Translations under genes and position numbers: made by a program
The notes under the pieces: model-generated
Told to the model about the DNA's origin: nothing
The model's input: the letters and a program-made list of their open reading frames with translations, nothing else
The model's database searches: none
Part shown: one piece after another, positions 6,425 through 6,573 of the stretch
Layout: every line of letters begins with the position of its first letter
Position numbering within the stretch: the first letter of the stretch is position 1
From: Pirellulales bacterium
GTDB lineage: Bacteria > Planctomycetota > Planctomycetia > Pirellulales > JAICIG01
Direction of reading: 5' to 3'
DNA: 6,573 bases
NCBI GenBank assembly: GCA_025924495.1
Contig: JAICIG010000438.1
Span: 1 to 6,573, forward strand

Positions 6425-6573
6425 TTAGGAATGGCTGGCGAACTCGTCGCTGGCGAGCATTGCGGCCTGCACGAGATCTTGAGTCAGGCCTTGCTGCATC
6501 TGCGCGAGCCAGTATTGACCGCCCGAGGCGTCGATCGGCCGGCCGAGAAATTCTTCGGACCAGCCATTGATCA
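6425..6573 (-). CDS. C-terminal end of a DUF4214-type protein (cut by window edge)
   Basis: On the minus strand, from the right edge to a TAA at 6427-6425, an open frame encodes the last 48 residues of a protein: INGWSEEFLGRP, then IDASGGQYWLAQMQQG, then LTQDLVQAAMLASDEFASHS. This matches the DUF4214 repeat pattern 'F.dfLGRp.D..G..yW...l..G.t...v...ll.S.Ef', with LGRPIDASG, YW, the G before LT, and S.EF all present. DUF4214 occurs in large secreted or surface proteins, often several copies near the C-terminus, in bacteria including planctomycetes; its molecular role is not settled. Here the protein ends directly after the repeat. The start and any signal peptide or upstream domains are outside the window. 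The gene lies 135 bases upstream of the PEP-CTERM gene on the same strand. The shared strand and likely export of both may be coincidental. The gap between them holds an A/T-rich patch (about 6360-6384) but no promoter or terminator I can defend. Confidence 0.8.
   Translation of the reverse strand, partial: INGWSEEFLGRPIDASGGQYWLAQMQQGLTQDLVQAAMLASDEFASHS

Noticed and set aside
6358..6570. Plus-strand 70-residue open frame at the right edge
   Set aside because: Extremely Arg-rich and antisense to the DUF4214 coding end, which explains this stretch better.

Overview
The window most likely comes from a GC-rich planctomycete, probably of the Pirellulales type. Three features point there. Large membrane proteins carry C-terminal leucine-rich repeats of the ITDAGL class. 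Two of them have a juxtamembrane 'RF(S/G)LR' motif and a 'GWP..WRQYV' motif, which I associate with planctomycete membrane proteins. A PEP-CTERM secreted protein sits next to a DUF4214-type protein end. The taxonomic call is inferred from protein style; there is no rRNA in the window.

Layout, left to right. At 1-38 (minus strand) are the first 13 codons of hisH, the glutaminase subunit of imidazole-glycerol-phosphate synthase, cut by the window edge. A 150-base divergent intergenic gap follows (39-188). Then three plus-strand genes of unknown function are packed closely: a polytopic membrane protein with a C-terminal LRR domain (189-1886), and two paralogous three-helix membrane proteins with LRR domains (about 1897-3621 and 3677-5365). 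The gaps are 10 and 55 bases, so they could be one transcription unit. The two paralogues look like an old tandem duplication. Their membrane half and C-terminal tail are well conserved, while the region before and within the LRRs has diverged in sequence and length.

A 144-base convergent gap (5366-5509) contains one clear inverted repeat. Beyond it, on the minus strand, lies a complete PEP-CTERM protein gene (5510-6289) with a signal peptide, a good Shine-Dalgarno sequence and a C-terminal exosortase sorting signal. Upstream of it, at the right edge, is the C-terminal end of another minus-strand gene (6425-6573) whose last 48 residues match a DUF4214 repeat. Both edge genes are incomplete.

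How the genes work together: the three LRR proteins are likely membrane-anchored protein-binding or surface proteins, but no partner or substrate can be read from the sequence. The PEP-CTERM protein would be exported and processed by an exosortase encoded elsewhere. The histidine-biosynthesis gene is probably an unrelated neighbour. I found no defence system, mobile element, CRISPR array or RNA gene.
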